Position numbers and translations under genes: made by a program. Under the pieces are notes generated by a model. That model did no database searches. It saw only the letters and a program-made list of their open reading frames with translations, and was not told the origin of the DNA. This document shows, one piece after another, positions 25,602 to 35,426 of a DNA stretch of 35,857 bases. The stretch lies in assembly GCA_018883865.1 (NCBI GenBank), contig JAHLFI010000078.1:1-35857 (forward strand), read 5' to 3'. The DNA is from Candidatus Oceanisphaera merdipullorum. Its GTDB lineage: Bacteria; Pseudomonadota; Gammaproteobacteria; Enterobacterales; Aeromonadaceae. Position 1 is the first letter of the stretch. Every line of letters starts with the position of its first letter.

Positions 25602-25799
25602 CAGTGATTAACTGCTGAAGTCTAAATAAGGAGCAGTCGATAAATTCATATTTAGCGCTTGCAGCACACTGCCGTCATTAATTGAATGTTTAGCTTTAAA
25701 TCAATCTGCGTGGCAGGATTAGAAAAAGTTTACTTTTTATCACACAGCCTCGTCTTTACGGCTGCGTTTAGTGTAAGACACAGTCGATGGAGTGTGGAA

Positions 25800-28700
25800 A
25801 TGTCGTATGGACGCGGAATAAAAATGGGTGCGCTTTTACTCGCCGTGCTGGGCTTCACTTGGCCTGGTATCAGTGGTGCGGCAGAGTTAGTGCCCTCTCA
25901 ACGCTTCGTGATGGTTGAAGATGTAGACTTGCCTGGTGGCGATATTAGCTCGCAGTTTGATACCACTTTAGCTGCCTGCCAAAAAGCCTGCATCAGCAAC
26001 ACGGCCTGCGCCGCCATTACCTTTAATAAGCGTAACGGCTCCTGTTTTTTAAAGGCCGAGTTTAGTGAAACGCAACCCTATGCCGATGCACTCTCCGCTT
26101 ATCTACTAAAATCCGCGCCCGGTGCGACCGCCGTGGCGCAAACTCGAGCCAGCGAGTTGAGCTTCTTGCGCGGCACTGATCTTGCTCAGGCTTATGAATC
26201 GGCTATCGGCCTTGCCGTGCGCCACCCTGCTCGCGAAGGCTCGGCTGCCGACTATGCAGTGCTGGCCGAGAAGGAAGAAGCCAGCGGCAATATGCTGCGG
26301 GCCAGTGAACGGCTAGGTGTCGCCTTAAATATGACAGATGCGCCCTCAGATTGGGCGGAATATGGTCGATTATTACGGCGGGCGGCGGCGCGGGATGACA
26401 GCAAAAAAAGTGAATTGCAGCAGCGTGCGCTGCTGGCCACCATTAATGGCTATTTACGTGCCGATACCCCAGATTTACGCCATCGCCTGTTAGTGCAACT
26501 GGCGGACATTTTAGAAGACAGCGATCGGGGCCTAGAAATGGTACCGGCACTGCGTCTTGCCCAGCAAATAGAAAAGCGCACCAGTACCCAAAGCGCCCTA
26601 GATGAAGCCATTGGCAAATATGGTTTTAGAGTGACAGAGCACGACGTGCAATCCGACAGCGCACAGCCGCGTATTTGTGCGCAGTTTTCTGATGACTTAG
26701 CCAAGACAGACGTAGCATTCGATAAGTTTGTACAGCGGGATGCGAAGGGCCTAACGGTGGAAAAAGTAGGCGCGCAAATGCTGTGCGTAGAAGGCGTAAG
26801 CCACGGCGCCCGTTATAAGCTGACTTTTAGAGCCGGCATTCCGGCCGCCGATGGCCAAACTACCACTAAGCCGGTGACCATTAACGCCTATGTGCGCGAT
26901 CGCAGCCCCACTTTGCGTTTTTCAGGTCGCGCCTATGTGTTGCCCAAAGTGGGTAAAGATGCCGCGCTGCCCATTGAGGCGGTGAACACGGCCAAGGCCG
27001 AACTCACGCTATTTAAAGTCACGGATCGCAATATCTTGCGTGCCATACAAAGCGAATATTTTGGCGAGCCCATGTCTTATTGGCGTGAAGAGGATTTTTC
27101 TAGCCAAGTGGGCGCCGAAATTTGGCAAGGCCATGCCGATCTTGCCATGGAGGTGAACCGCGATATGACCACGCGCTTGCCGATGGCGGATGCCTTGGCG
27201 GGCCAAGGCGCGGGTATTTTTGTATTACGCGCCAGCATACCCGGCAAAGAAAGCTATGACGTGCCTCCCGCATGGCAGTGGTTTGTGGTTTCGGATCTGG
27301 GTATCAGTACCTTAAGCGGCACCGATGGTTTGCATGTAGTCGTACGCAGCTTGGGCACGGCCAAGGCCAAGTCTAAGGTGGCGGTCGAGCTGCTGAGCCG
27401 TAGTAATGAGGTGTTAGGCACGGCCACCACAGACAGCCAAGGTTATGCCAGTTTTCCTGCGGCACTGACCCGTGGCGTGGGTGCGCTGGCGCCAGCCATG
27501 GTGGTTGCTAAAGAGGGAGCAGCTAAAGAAGGCGAAGCGGACATGGCCTTCTTGTCGCTCACAGATCCCGAATTTGACCTGTCGGATCGGGGTGTCGAAG
27601 GGCGTGAGCCTGCGCCGCCGATTGATGTGTTTTTAACCACGGATCGTGGCGCCTATCGTGCCGGTGAAACGGTTTATGCCACGGCACTCAGCCGAGACGC
27701 CAATGCCAAGGCGATTGATAGCTTGCCGCTGACTGCCATTGTTAAGCGCCCAGACGGCGTGGAATATTCCCGCGTGGTAGCAGACGATGCCGGCAGTGGC
27801 GGCCATGTATTTGCCTTACCCGTGGCCGGTAGTGCCCCGCGCGGCGTGTGGCGACTAGAGATAAAGGCGGATCTGGATGCACCTGCATTAGCCACGCAAA
27901 CCTTTTTAGTGGAAGACTTTTTACCGGAGCGCATCGATTTTACCCTCAGTCTGCCAACGACCGCAGTGCGCCTAGGCGATAGGCCTACGCTGACGTTGGA
28001 TGCCAAATATTTGTTTGGTGCCCTAGGTGCAGATTTGAGTGTGGAAGGATCCGTTACCTTGCGTGCTAGCCAAGGGCTGAAGGCGTACCCCGGCTATCAG
28101 TTTGGCTTGGTGGATGAGCCGTTCCAAACCCAGATGGAAAGCTTTAGCGGCACGCGTACCGATGCCAAAGGGCGTGCCGAGATAAACTTAACCCTGCCCG
28201 ATGTGGCCGATCCCTTGCGGCCATTAGAAATGACGGTAGTGGCGCGCGTAGCTGAAGGCTCAGGTCGACCGGTGGAGCGCCACCTGACGCGCGCAGTGCA
28301 ACCCAGTGCGGCCATAATAGGTGTGAAACCCTTATTCGATGGGGTGGTAAAAGAAGGCACTGATGCGCGCTTCTCACTGCTGGCCGTCGGGCCTGATGAA
28401 ACGGCCACGGCTATGTCAGTTACCCCCATGGCGGTCATCTGGGAATTATCACGCATTAATACCCACTATCAGTGGTATCAGGAAGACGGTAACTGGCGTT
28501 GGGAGCCGGTGAGCAGCCGTGAGCAAATTAGCAGCGGACGTGCCGACCTAAAAGACGCGGTTGAGATAGCCGCCGCCGTTAGTTGGGGTGAATACGAGCT
28601 GGTAGTGCGCCAAGCGGACGGGGGCGATGCAGCTACCTCCAGTCGTTTTTATGCGGGCTGGTATGCACCGGCAGACGTTACCTCAACCCCGGATACGCTG

Positions 28701-31340
28701 GAGTTATCCTTGGATAAATCTGCCTATAAACCCGGCGAGGTGGCGCAGTTACGACTGGTGCCCAGAGCCGCGGGTAAGGCGCTGGTTTATGTATTATCCA
28801 ACCGCTTAGTCGCCATGAAAGTGGTGGACGTCAAGGCTGGCGAAAACACCATCAAACTGGATGTGACCGACGAATGGGGCACGGGCGTTTATGTGTCGGC
28901 GACTGTGCTCAGGCCCATGGATGTGGCGGCTGGGCGCAATCCGGCCCGCGCCTTAGGCTTGGCTCATGCCGGCGTGGCACCGGGTAACAAGGCGCTGACG
29001 GCTACCGTAGACGTGGCGGCCGAAGTGGCGCCTCGTGGGCCTATGGACGTGGCAATTAAGGTCGAAGGCGTCGCTCGTGGTGAAACCGCATACGTCACTA
29101 TTGCCGCCGTGGATGTCGGCATTTTAAACCTCACCGCCTTTACATCTCCCGATCCCAAAGGTCATTACTTTGGCCAGCGCAAGTTAGGGGTGGGGATGCG
29201 TGACCTATATGGGCGTTTAATCGATGGACTAAGTGGCGCGGTCGGCACTGTGCGCTCCGGCGGCGATGCGGCGGGCCAAGCCCGCATGCAAACCCCACCG
29301 CCGACCGAAGAATTAGTGGCCTACTTTACCGGCCCAGTGACGGTTGATAAGGACGGTTACGCCCGTACTAGCTTCGAACTGCCGTCTTTTAACGGCACGG
29401 TTAAGATAATGGCGGTGGTGTGGTCGAAAACCGGTGTCGGTCAAGCCAACGCCGAGGTGCTGGTGCGTGATCCGGTCGTGGTTACCGCTTCCGTGCCGCG
29501 CTTTATGGCGCCAGGGGATGAAAGTCGCATGCTGCTGGAAGTGATCCATGCTACTGGCCCTGCAGGCAAAATGGGGTTAAGCGTCTCGACCAAAGGCTCG
29601 ACAGCAGGGGCGGCCATTGGCTTGACCTTAGGCGAAGTGCCTTCGAGCTTTGAGTTGGCCAAAGGCGGTAAAGCTAAATTTTCCGTGCCCATTACGGCCA
29701 CGGCCGAAGGGTTACAAAGCGTGACGGTTAACTTAACCACGCCCGACGGCAAGTCGTTAACCAAACAGCTGCTGATACCGGTGCAAAGTGGTGACCCAGA
29801 AGTGGCGCGCACCCAACGGTTAGAGCTGGCCGCAGGCGATAGTTTCACGCTGGATCAGTCGGCCTTTAGCGACTTTATCGTTGGCTCTGGCTTGGCCACG
29901 CTGGCGGTCGGACCCATAGCGCGCCTAGATGTGCCCGGCTTGCTGGCGGCACTGGATCGTTATCCTTACGGTTGCACCGAGCAAGTGACGTCGCAAACGC
30001 TGCCCTTGTTGTACTTCGATGACGTGGCCAAGACCATGCAGCTGAAGGGCGCGGATAATCTCGCGCAGCGTATTAAGGGTGGCGTGAGTGAAGTGCTGAC
30101 CAATCAAAGCGCAGAAGGCGGTTTTGGCTTGTGGGGACCTAGCTCAGGTGATTTTTGGTTGGATGCTTATGTGACCGACTTCTTGAGTCGTGCCAAGGCG
30201 CAAGGCCACGAGGTGCCGGATCTGGCGTTTCGCTCGGCGCTCGATAATTTACGCAATCGCGTCAACTACACCGCCGATTTTGACAACGGCGGCGAGGCGC
30301 TGGCCTATGCGCTTATGGTGCTAGCCCGTGAAGGCGCGGCCACCATAGGCGACTTGCGCTACTACGCCGATGTGAAAGGCGATGCCTTTGCCACGCCTAT
30401 GGCACAGGCGCAATTGGGAGCGGCGTTGGCGAGCTATGGCGATCAAAAACGCGCCGATGCCATGTTTACTAAGGCAGGTAAGCGAATTAAGGGGTATCAG
30501 TCACTGGGTGAGGGACAGACTTATCGCACCGATTACGGCAGTCGTCGCCGCGATGTGGCCGGCGTCTTGGCCTTGGCGGCAGAAGCGAAATCAAATGCGC
30601 TGGATACCGAAGCGCTGGCGCTCGCCTTGCTTGCCAATGGCAATACCTTATCGACCCAAGAGGCCAGCTGGACCTTGCTGGCCGCTCACGCCTTAATTGG
30701 GCAACTGGGCAGCGACGGTGTTACCTTAAACGGCAGCCCAGTCGACGGGCCTTTGGTGCGCGTGTTAAAAGCAGGCGCAGACTTGTCCGAAGAGAGCAAG
30801 GCGCTAACGGTCAGCAATGGCTCGACACGCCCAAGCACACTCACGCTCACCACGTATGGGGTGCCTAAAGTACCGGGACCCGCCACAGGCAATGGTTATG
30901 CAATTAACCGACAATACTTCACCATGACGGGTGAGCCGATTAACTTAGATGGCGGCGTGAAAGCCGGCGATCGCATGGTCGTTATCTTGGAAATTGAACC
31001 CTTTGGTAAGGCAGAATCGCGCTTAATCATGGCGGACCCACTGCCTGCCGGATTTGAGATTGATAACCCTAACTTGTTGCGCAGTGGAGAGCTACGCGGT
31101 GGCGAAGCAGGCGGGCTGAATTGGCTGGACGTGCAAGAAGATACCGAGCATACCGAATTCCGCCAAGACCGCTTTATTGCCCAAGTGGATTGGTCTGGCA
31201 ACAAGACACTGCGCCTAGCCTATGTGGTGCGCGCCGTGTCACCGGGTAGCTTCCATCATCCCGCGGCGTCAGTTGAAGACATGTATCGACCCAATTATCG
31301 CGCGCAAACGGCCGCTGGCCGCGTGACCATAGCCGAGTGA
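25800..31340 (+). CDS. Large bacterial alpha-2-macroglobulin (thioester type) with N-terminal PAN/Apple-like module
   Basis: 1846 residues, longer than E. coli YfhM (about 1650). A signal peptide (about 1-28, MGALLLAVLGFTWPGISGAA) lacks a lipobox Cys, so the protein is probably soluble in the periplasm. Residues about 34-95 form a PAN/Apple-like module with Cys60, Cys64, Cys70 and Cys82 (AACQKAC, CAAITFN, GSCFLKA). A long run of beta-sandwich macroglobulin domains follows. The thioester motif is YGCTEQ with Cys1392 and Gln1395, inside the alpha/alpha toroid domain (QSAEGGFGLWG). Such proteins covalently trap attacking proteases. I chose the ATG at 25800, preceded by GGAG at 7 bases; the frame opens 38 codons earlier without a signal peptide. 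It overlaps pbpC by one base. Confidence 0.93.
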   Translation: MSYGRGIKMGALLLAVLGFTWPGISGAAELVPSQRFVMVEDVDLPGGDISSQFDTTLAACQKACISNTACAAITFNKRNGSCFLKAEFSETQPYADALSAYLLKSAPGATAVAQTRASELSFLRGTDLAQAYESAIGLAVRHPAREGSAADYAVLAEKEEASGNMLRASERLGVALNMTDAPSDWAEYGRLLRRAAARDDSKKSELQQRALLATINGYLRADTPDLRHRLLVQLADILEDSDRGLEMVPALRLAQQIEKRTSTQSALDEAIGKYGFRVTEHDVQSDSAQPRICAQFSDDLAKTDVAFDKFVQRDAKGLTVEKVGAQMLCVEGVSHGARYKLTFRAGIPAADGQTTTKPVTINAYVRDRSPTLRFSGRAYVLPKVGKDAALPIEAVNTAKAELTLFKVTDRNILRAIQSEYFGEPMSYWREEDFSSQVGAEIWQGHADLAMEVNRDMTTRLPMADALAGQGAGIFVLRASIPGKESYDVPPAWQWFVVSDLGISTLSGTDGLHVVVRSLGTAKAKSKVAVELLSRSNEVLGTATTDSQGYASFPAALTRGVGALAPAMVVAKEGAAKEGEADMAFLSLTDPEFDLSDRGVEGREPAPPIDVFLTTDRGAYRAGETVYATALSRDANAKAIDSLPLTAIVKRPDGVEYSRVVADDAGSGGHVFALPVAGSAPRGVWRLEIKADLDAPALATQTFLVEDFLPERIDFTLSLPTTAVRLGDRPTLTLDAKYLFGALGADLSVEGSVTLRASQGLKAYPGYQFGLVDEPFQTQMESFSGTRTDAKGRAEINLTLPDVADPLRPLEMTVVARVAEGSGRPVERHLTRAVQPSAAIIGVKPLFDGVVKEGTDARFSLLAVGPDETATAMSVTPMAVIWELSRINTHYQWYQEDGNWRWEPVSSREQISSGRADLKDAVEIAAAVSWGEYELVVRQADGGDAATSSRFYAGWYAPADVTSTPDTLELSLDKSAYKPGEVAQLRLVPRAAGKALVYVLSNRLVAMKVVDVKAGENTIKLDVTDEWGTGVYVSATVLRPMDVAAGRNPARALGLAHAGVAPGNKALTATVDVAAEVAPRGPMDVAIKVEGVARGETAYVTIAAVDVGILNLTAFTSPDPKGHYFGQRKLGVGMRDLYGRLIDGLSGAVGTVRSGGDAAGQARMQTPPPTEELVAYFTGPVTVDKDGYARTSFELPSFNGTVKIMAVVWSKTGVGQANAEVLVRDPVVVTASVPRFMAPGDESRMLLEVIHATGPAGKMGLSVSTKGSTAGAAIGLTLGEVPSSFELAKGGKAKFSVPITATAEGLQSVTVNLTTPDGKSLTKQLLIPVQSGDPEVARTQRLELAAGDSFTLDQSAFSDFIVGSGLATLAVGPIARLDVPGLLAALDRYPYGCTEQVTSQTLPLLYFDDVAKTMQLKGADNLAQRIKGGVSEVLTNQSAEGGFGLWGPSSGDFWLDAYVTDFLSRAKAQGHEVPDLAFRSALDNLRNRVNYTADFDNGGEALAYALMVLAREGAATIGDLRYYADVKGDAFATPMAQAQLGAALASYGDQKRADAMFTKAGKRIKGYQSLGEGQTYRTDYGSRRRDVAGVLALAAEAKSNALDTEALALALLANGNTLSTQEASWTLLAAHALIGQLGSDGVTLNGSPVDGPLVRVLKAGADLSEESKALTVSNGSTRPSTLTLTTYGVPKVPGPATGNGYAINRQYFTMTGEPINLDGGVKAGDRMVVILEIEPFGKAESRLIMADPLPAGFEIDNPNLLRSGELRGGEAGGLNWLDVQEDTEHTEFRQDRFIAQVDWSGNKTLRLAYVVRAVSPGSFHHPAASVEDMYRPNYRAQTAAGRVTIAE

Positions 31341-33394
31341 TGATACGGGTTTGGCGATTATCGGCTTTAGCTTCCCCGCTGACCTTGGTGCTGGTGCTCT
31401 GGTTTGCCGTCGAGGCATTTGCTGCTTGGGTAGCAGCCACTGAGTTGCCCAACTTAAGCGTGGCAACCTCGGTTGAAGTATTGGCCCGAGATGGCCGCTT
31501 GCTGCGTGCTTATACGGTGGCCGATGGTCGCTGGCGCATGGCAGTATCGCCTGATGCCGTAGACCCTGACTTCACCACCATGCTGATCGCCTATGAAGAT
31601 AAGCGATTTTACAGTCATGGCGGCGTTGATCTGACCGCCATACTGCGGGCACTCGTGCAAGCGGCACGCCAGCGGCGCTTGGTGTCGGGCGGCTCCACTT
31701 TGACCATGCAAGTGGCGCGCTTATTAGAAGACAGCGGCACCGGCCAACTCAAGGGCAAGCTGCGCCAAGCTCGGGTGGCACTGGCGCTGGAGCGCCGCTT
31801 AACTAAGGCGCAGATTTTACAGCTGTATTATCAGGTGGCGCCCTATGGCGGCAACCTTGAAGGTGTGCGCGCCGCGTCTTTGGCGTATTTTGGCAAGGAG
31901 CCGCAGCGCTTAACCACAGCCCAAGCCGCACTCTTGGTCGCTTTGCCCCAATCGCCAGAAGGCCGTCGGCCAGACAGATTTGCCAAAGCGGCCGCGCTTG
32001 CTCGAGAAAAAGTGCTGGCGCAGGCGGTCATGGTGAGGGTGATTCAGGCCGAGCAAGCGCACGCGGCCAGCGGCGAGGCTATTCCTGCCCGCCGCCACGC
32101 GTTTCCTGCACTGGCCCCGCACCTAGCCGACCGCATAGTGGCGGCGGCCCCTAGCATGCAACGGCACCACACCACGCTAGATGCTGCCTTACAAGTTCGC
32201 CTCCAAGAATTAGCCACCCAAGCGGTGGCCGCCCATGGCGACCGGCTGCAGGTGGCAATAGTGGTGGCTGAGCATAAAAGCGGTGCAGTGTTGGCCTCGG
32301 TCGGCTCGGCGGCGTATCGGGCCGATGCCCGCTTAGGCTTTGTCGATATGACTCGCGCCGTGCGCAGCCCAGGCTCTACCTTAAAGCCCTTAGTTTATGG
32401 CTTGGCGTTTGATGAAGGCTTGGCCCACCCCGAAACCTTAATCGAAGACAGAGCCATGGACTTTGGGGGTTATGCCCCACAAAACTTCGATAAAATCTTT
32501 CGTGGCGAAGTGCGTATTCGTGATGCGCTGCAGCTGTCGCTCAATCTGCCAGTGGTGGCACTTACAGATGCCTTGGGGCCGGCCAAGTTAATGGCAGGAT
32601 TACGTCGCGCCGGCGTAACGGCACGCGTGCCGGGCGGTAAACCTGGCCTCGCCGTGGCACTGGGCGGCGTGGGCGTGAGCTTAGAAGACATGGTGGGCCT
32701 GTACGCTACGCTAGCGCGCGGCGGCGTGGCGAGACCTTTGCATTTTACCCAGCAAGCCGTGGATAAAGATGCGCCAGGGTTACGGGTCATGTCAGCGGTG
32801 GCGGCGTGGCAAGTGGGTGATATTTTGTCGGGCGTGGCGCCACCCATAGGTGCACCGGTCAACCGCTTGGCCTATAAGACCGGCACCAGCTATGGTCACA
32901 GAGATGCTTGGGCCATCGGCTTCGATGGTCGTCATGTGATCGGCGTGTGGATGGGCCGAGCCGACGGCACGCCGGTGCCAGGGGTGTTTGGCGCAGACTT
33001 AGCAGCACCTCTGTTGTTCCAAGCCTTCGCGCGGGTGAAGCGCAAGTTAGACTCGTTACCCTTGCCGCCGCCCAGCACGCTTATGGTGGCCAATGCCAGC
33101 TTGCCACAACCACTGCGCAAGTTTAGGCCACGGCACGCGGCCTTTACCGCCGCCGATGCTCCTAAGGTGGATTTTCCGCCCGATGGTGCCGAGGTCGAGC
33201 TGATGGCTGAGGGCATATTATTACGCGTGCGCGGCGGCGTTGGCCCCTTTACTTGGTTAGCCGATGGCAAGCCGGTGGTGGTCAGCGCCCGCGGGCGAGA
33301 CCAGCTAGTCAAGATGCTGGGTCCGGGATTTGTGGAACTATCGGTCATCGACAGCAGGGGCCAATCGGCACAGGCCAAAGTAAGATTGCGCTAG
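31340..33394 (+). CDS. pbpC: Penicillin-binding protein 1C (PbpC)
   Basis: 684 residues, bifunctional peptidoglycan synthase. One N-terminal membrane anchor covers about 9-33. The glycosyltransferase (GT51) domain has YEDKRFYSHGG with catalytic Glu86, and GGSTLTMQVARLLE. The transpeptidase domain has SxxK (Ser346-Lys349 in SPGSTLKP), SLN and KTG (513-515). A C-terminal beta domain of the PBP1C type (about 590-684) ends in VELSVIDSRGQSAQAKV. The ATG shares its A with the macroglobulin TGA stop; a GTG one codon earlier is also in frame. The macroglobulin-PbpC pairing is widely conserved and suggests repair of the wall after envelope breach. A strong terminator follows. Confidence 0.96.
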   Translation: MIRVWRLSALASPLTLVLVLWFAVEAFAAWVAATELPNLSVATSVEVLARDGRLLRAYTVADGRWRMAVSPDAVDPDFTTMLIAYEDKRFYSHGGVDLTAILRALVQAARQRRLVSGGSTLTMQVARLLEDSGTGQLKGKLRQARVALALERRLTKAQILQLYYQVAPYGGNLEGVRAASLAYFGKEPQRLTTAQAALLVALPQSPEGRRPDRFAKAAALAREKVLAQAVMVRVIQAEQAHAASGEAIPARRHAFPALAPHLADRIVAAAPSMQRHHTTLDAALQVRLQELATQAVAAHGDRLQVAIVVAEHKSGAVLASVGSAAYRADARLGFVDMTRAVRSPGSTLKPLVYGLAFDEGLAHPETLIEDRAMDFGGYAPQNFDKIFRGEVRIRDALQLSLNLPVVALTDALGPAKLMAGLRRAGVTARVPGGKPGLAVALGGVGVSLEDMVGLYATLARGGVARPLHFTQQAVDKDAPGLRVMSAVAAWQVGDILSGVAPPIGAPVNRLAYKTGTSYGHRDAWAIGFDGRHVIGVWMGRADGTPVPGVFGADLAAPLLFQAFARVKRKLDSLPLPPPSTLMVANASLPQPLRKFRPRHAAFTAADAPKVDFPPDGAEVELMAEGILLRVRGGVGPFTWLADGKPVVVSARGRDQLVKMLGPGFVELSVIDSRGQSAQAKVRLR

Positions 33395-33406
33395 ATCAGC
33401 AGGAAT

Positions 33407-33435
33407 AAAAAACCGAGCATTAAGCTCGGTTTTTT
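33407..33435. terminator. Bidirectional terminator between pbpC and rarD
   Basis: A perfect 12-bp stem (AAAAAACCGAGC / GCTCGGTTTTTT) with loop ATTAA lies between the convergent pbpC (ends 33394) and rarD (ends 33450). A and T runs on both sides serve both strands. Confidence 0.93.
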
Positions 33436-33449
33436 ATTTCGCAAAGAGC

Positions 33450-34352
33450 TTAAAGTGGTGTGCGTACTGTCTGTTTTTTTCGCTGTTTAATGCCATCCCA
33501 GCTATAAATCATCAAGGAACACCAGATCAGCGCGAAGGTAATAATCTTATCTGTAGTCAAAGGTTCGTCGTAGAGAGATACGGCCACTAAAAACATCAGG
33601 CTGGGGCCAATATATTGGAAGAAACCCAGGGTTGATAATTTGAGCCGTTTTGCGGCACCGGCAAACAGCAACAAGGGTACCGTGGTCACAAGACCAGCTG
33701 AAATTAACCACAAATTAGTATTAAGTGAATTAGCGCCAAGATGGCTAGTGGGGGTGTCGGCAATAAAGAATAAATAAATGGCCGCCAAGGGTAGTAGTAC
33801 TAGGGTTTCTAGCATCAAACCGGCAATGGGATCGACAGGCACTTTCTTACGGATTAAGCCATATAGACCAAAGGTCATAGCCAGCACTAAGGCTATCCAA
33901 GGCAAGCGACCAAATACTACTAATTGCACCAGCACCCCGCTGGTAGCCAAGGCCACCGCAAACCATTGGATCGGTCGAAAACGCTCCCCTAAAAACAACA
34001 TAGCCAACACTATATTGAACAGCGGATTTATGTAATAGCCAAGACTAGCATCCAAGATATGGTTGCTATTCACCGCCCAAATATACACCAGCCAATTTAA
34101 GCCAATAATCACAGATGACAGCGTGAGCAACAGCAAATTCTTCGGCTGGCGTAATACTGCGCGCACGCTCGGCCATATCTTTAGCGCACTGAGCAACAGC
34201 ATTAGTAGTAAAAAAGACCAAATGACGCGATGGGTTAAAATCTCATAAGCGGGGATCTGGGTCAGCTGCTTAAAATATAAAGGTGCTATGCCCCACAGCG
34301 TATAAGCACCGATCGCATACAGAGCACCGCGTGTCGCCTGATCTTTGTCCAT
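33450..34352 (-). CDS. rarD: RarD, EamA/DMT-superfamily transporter
   Basis: 300 residues with about ten membrane segments in two EamA repeats. The RarD N-terminus is clear (GALYAIGAYTLWGIAPLYFKQL, then EILTHRVIWSFLLL), with NWLVYIWAVNSNHILDASLGYYINPLFN and SLGFFQYIGPSLMFL-like (LSTLGFFQYIGPS). RarD is named for a chloramphenicol-sensitivity phenotype; its substrate is unknown. ATG start with only a weak AGAG upstream. It is convergent with pbpC and divergent from the secreted protein gene. Confidence 0.93.
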   Translation of the reverse strand: MDKDQATRGALYAIGAYTLWGIAPLYFKQLTQIPAYEILTHRVIWSFLLLMLLLSALKIWPSVRAVLRQPKNLLLLTLSSVIIGLNWLVYIWAVNSNHILDASLGYYINPLFNIVLAMLFLGERFRPIQWFAVALATSGVLVQLVVFGRLPWIALVLAMTFGLYGLIRKKVPVDPIAGLMLETLVLLPLAAIYLFFIADTPTSHLGANSLNTNLWLISAGLVTTVPLLLFAGAAKRLKLSTLGFFQYIGPSLMFLVAVSLYDEPLTTDKIITFALIWCSLMIYSWDGIKQRKKQTVRTPL

Positions 34353-34778
34353 GACTCTATCTTTAACAGTAAAATAGTCGGCTATTGTAGCGAAATTTTC
34401 GTTAACGCACCTGCAATTTTATGGCATAAGATATCGTTTATATGGTTAAGCGAAATGTAATTAAAATTAAAAACTATAATAATTAATGTCGTGAGGGTAT
34501 TTTGTCAACTTTTGTCGTAACTACTTTATTTTTTTAATTTTTTAGAAAATAGCGGTGGAGTTTAGAGATGCTTCTAGACTAATCTTACTGCTGGATAAAA
34601 CGGTGGTAATACATTAATCCTTAATTTAATTCTGAAGGTTTATCTGACGCTGTCACTATGTGCTCCATAACGCTATATGTATATTTATTAAGTGCTTAAT
34701 AGTGGGTTTTAATTTTTATGATGGTGCCACTTTTATTTGTGGTTTGCCGATGGTTTATTTTATCTAGGTGATAAAACG
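34353..34778. other. AT-rich intergenic region between rarD and the secreted protein gene
   Basis: 426 bases, much more AT-rich than the surroundings. It has long A/T tracts (34440-34550, such as TTTATTTTTTTAATTTTTT) and several TATA-like stretches (34671-34700). No gene of meaningful length is seen. It must carry the rarD promoter (minus) and the promoter for the gene at 34779. The A-tracts could bind H-NS-type proteins (inference). Confidence 0.6.
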
Positions 34779-35171
34779 ATGAAATTATTTTTAGCAGTGC
34801 TGTGTAGTAGTTTTTTATTCTCGAACGCATGGGCTAGCGAAGTGGAGGCGACTAACTTTGTTAGCTTAAGTGCCGAACAGGCCAATACTGCAGTTTTCTA
34901 TATAAAAATGCCTACCGGATCTGTGGCCACAGTGTCGCTCGCAGGAAACGACAAGTTTGTCAGCTCCTCGGGTGCCGCGGGCGTGGGCATAGAGTTCGAA
35001 GATAAAATTGCCTTCATCAGAATAAACGACATTAGTAAGGTATCGGTAGGCTTAGCTACTGAATGCGGGCTTGGGCTTTCCATCGTTATTGAGCAAGTTG
35101 ATAGCGAAGTGGATATGAAAGAAATACAACCTAAGGTACACATTTCTGCTCCCGACGTTTGTCAAAAGTAA
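34779..35171 (+). CDS. Small secreted protein of unknown function
   Basis: 130 residues from the ATG at 34779. A clear Sec signal peptide (MKLFLAVLCSSFLFSNAWA) has a probable cleavage AWA-SE. The mature part (about 110 residues) is predicted beta-rich (TAVFYIKMPTGSVATVSLAG, KIAFIRINDISKVSVGL) and has just two cysteines, in ATECGLG and the C-terminal PDVCQK, which could pair. I do not recognise the family. AGGTGAT precedes the ATG; the frame opens 14 codons earlier without a signal. The AT-rich upstream region and lack of partners suggest a recently gained gene (inference). Confidence 0.78.
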   Translation: MKLFLAVLCSSFLFSNAWASEVEATNFVSLSAEQANTAVFYIKMPTGSVATVSLAGNDKFVSSSGAAGVGIEFEDKIAFIRINDISKVSVGLATECGLGLSIVIEQVDSEVDMKEIQPKVHISAPDVCQK

Positions 35172-35368
35172 ATTTTCTACAAGTGCTGCCTAAGCTCCTC
35201 TCTGCTGACCGGCAGCTTAACTAGGCCACGTAAGTTGTGTGGCTGCAAAATGCCCGCAGTAATGAACATAGCTAGTTGTTGATAAGCAAAAAATGCTCAA
35301 TTAAGCGGGGCATTTCTCCAGCTTAGGTGTAAGCGGCTTGGCTTTTATTGAGCCATTTTGCTGCAAGC

Positions 35369-35397
35369 TTCATTGTTTGGCCCCCCTGTTCTACAAT
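35369..35397 (+). promoter_or_regulatory. Promoter candidate for recQ
   Basis: TTCATT (35369-35374) and TACAAT (35392-35397) with a 17-base spacer lie 30 bases before the recQ ATG. The -35 box is weak. The rest of 35172-35426 holds no gene; AAATGCTC/GGGCATTT (35291-35315) may be a weak terminator for the preceding gene. Confidence 0.4.
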
Positions 35398-35426
35398 GCA
35401 GGTCCGCTTTTACCCTGCAGGTTGAA

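Noticed and set aside
25723-25738. Palindrome AAAAAGT-TT-ACTTTTT as a terminator of the lipoprotein gene
   Set aside because: The stem is entirely AT apart from one pair and there is no T-run beyond it; too weak to call.
25686-25799. Extended N-terminus for the macroglobulin from the ATG at 25686
   Set aside because: The extra 38 residues are not signal-like, whereas the ATG at 25800 has a GGAG ribosome-binding site and starts a clear signal peptide.
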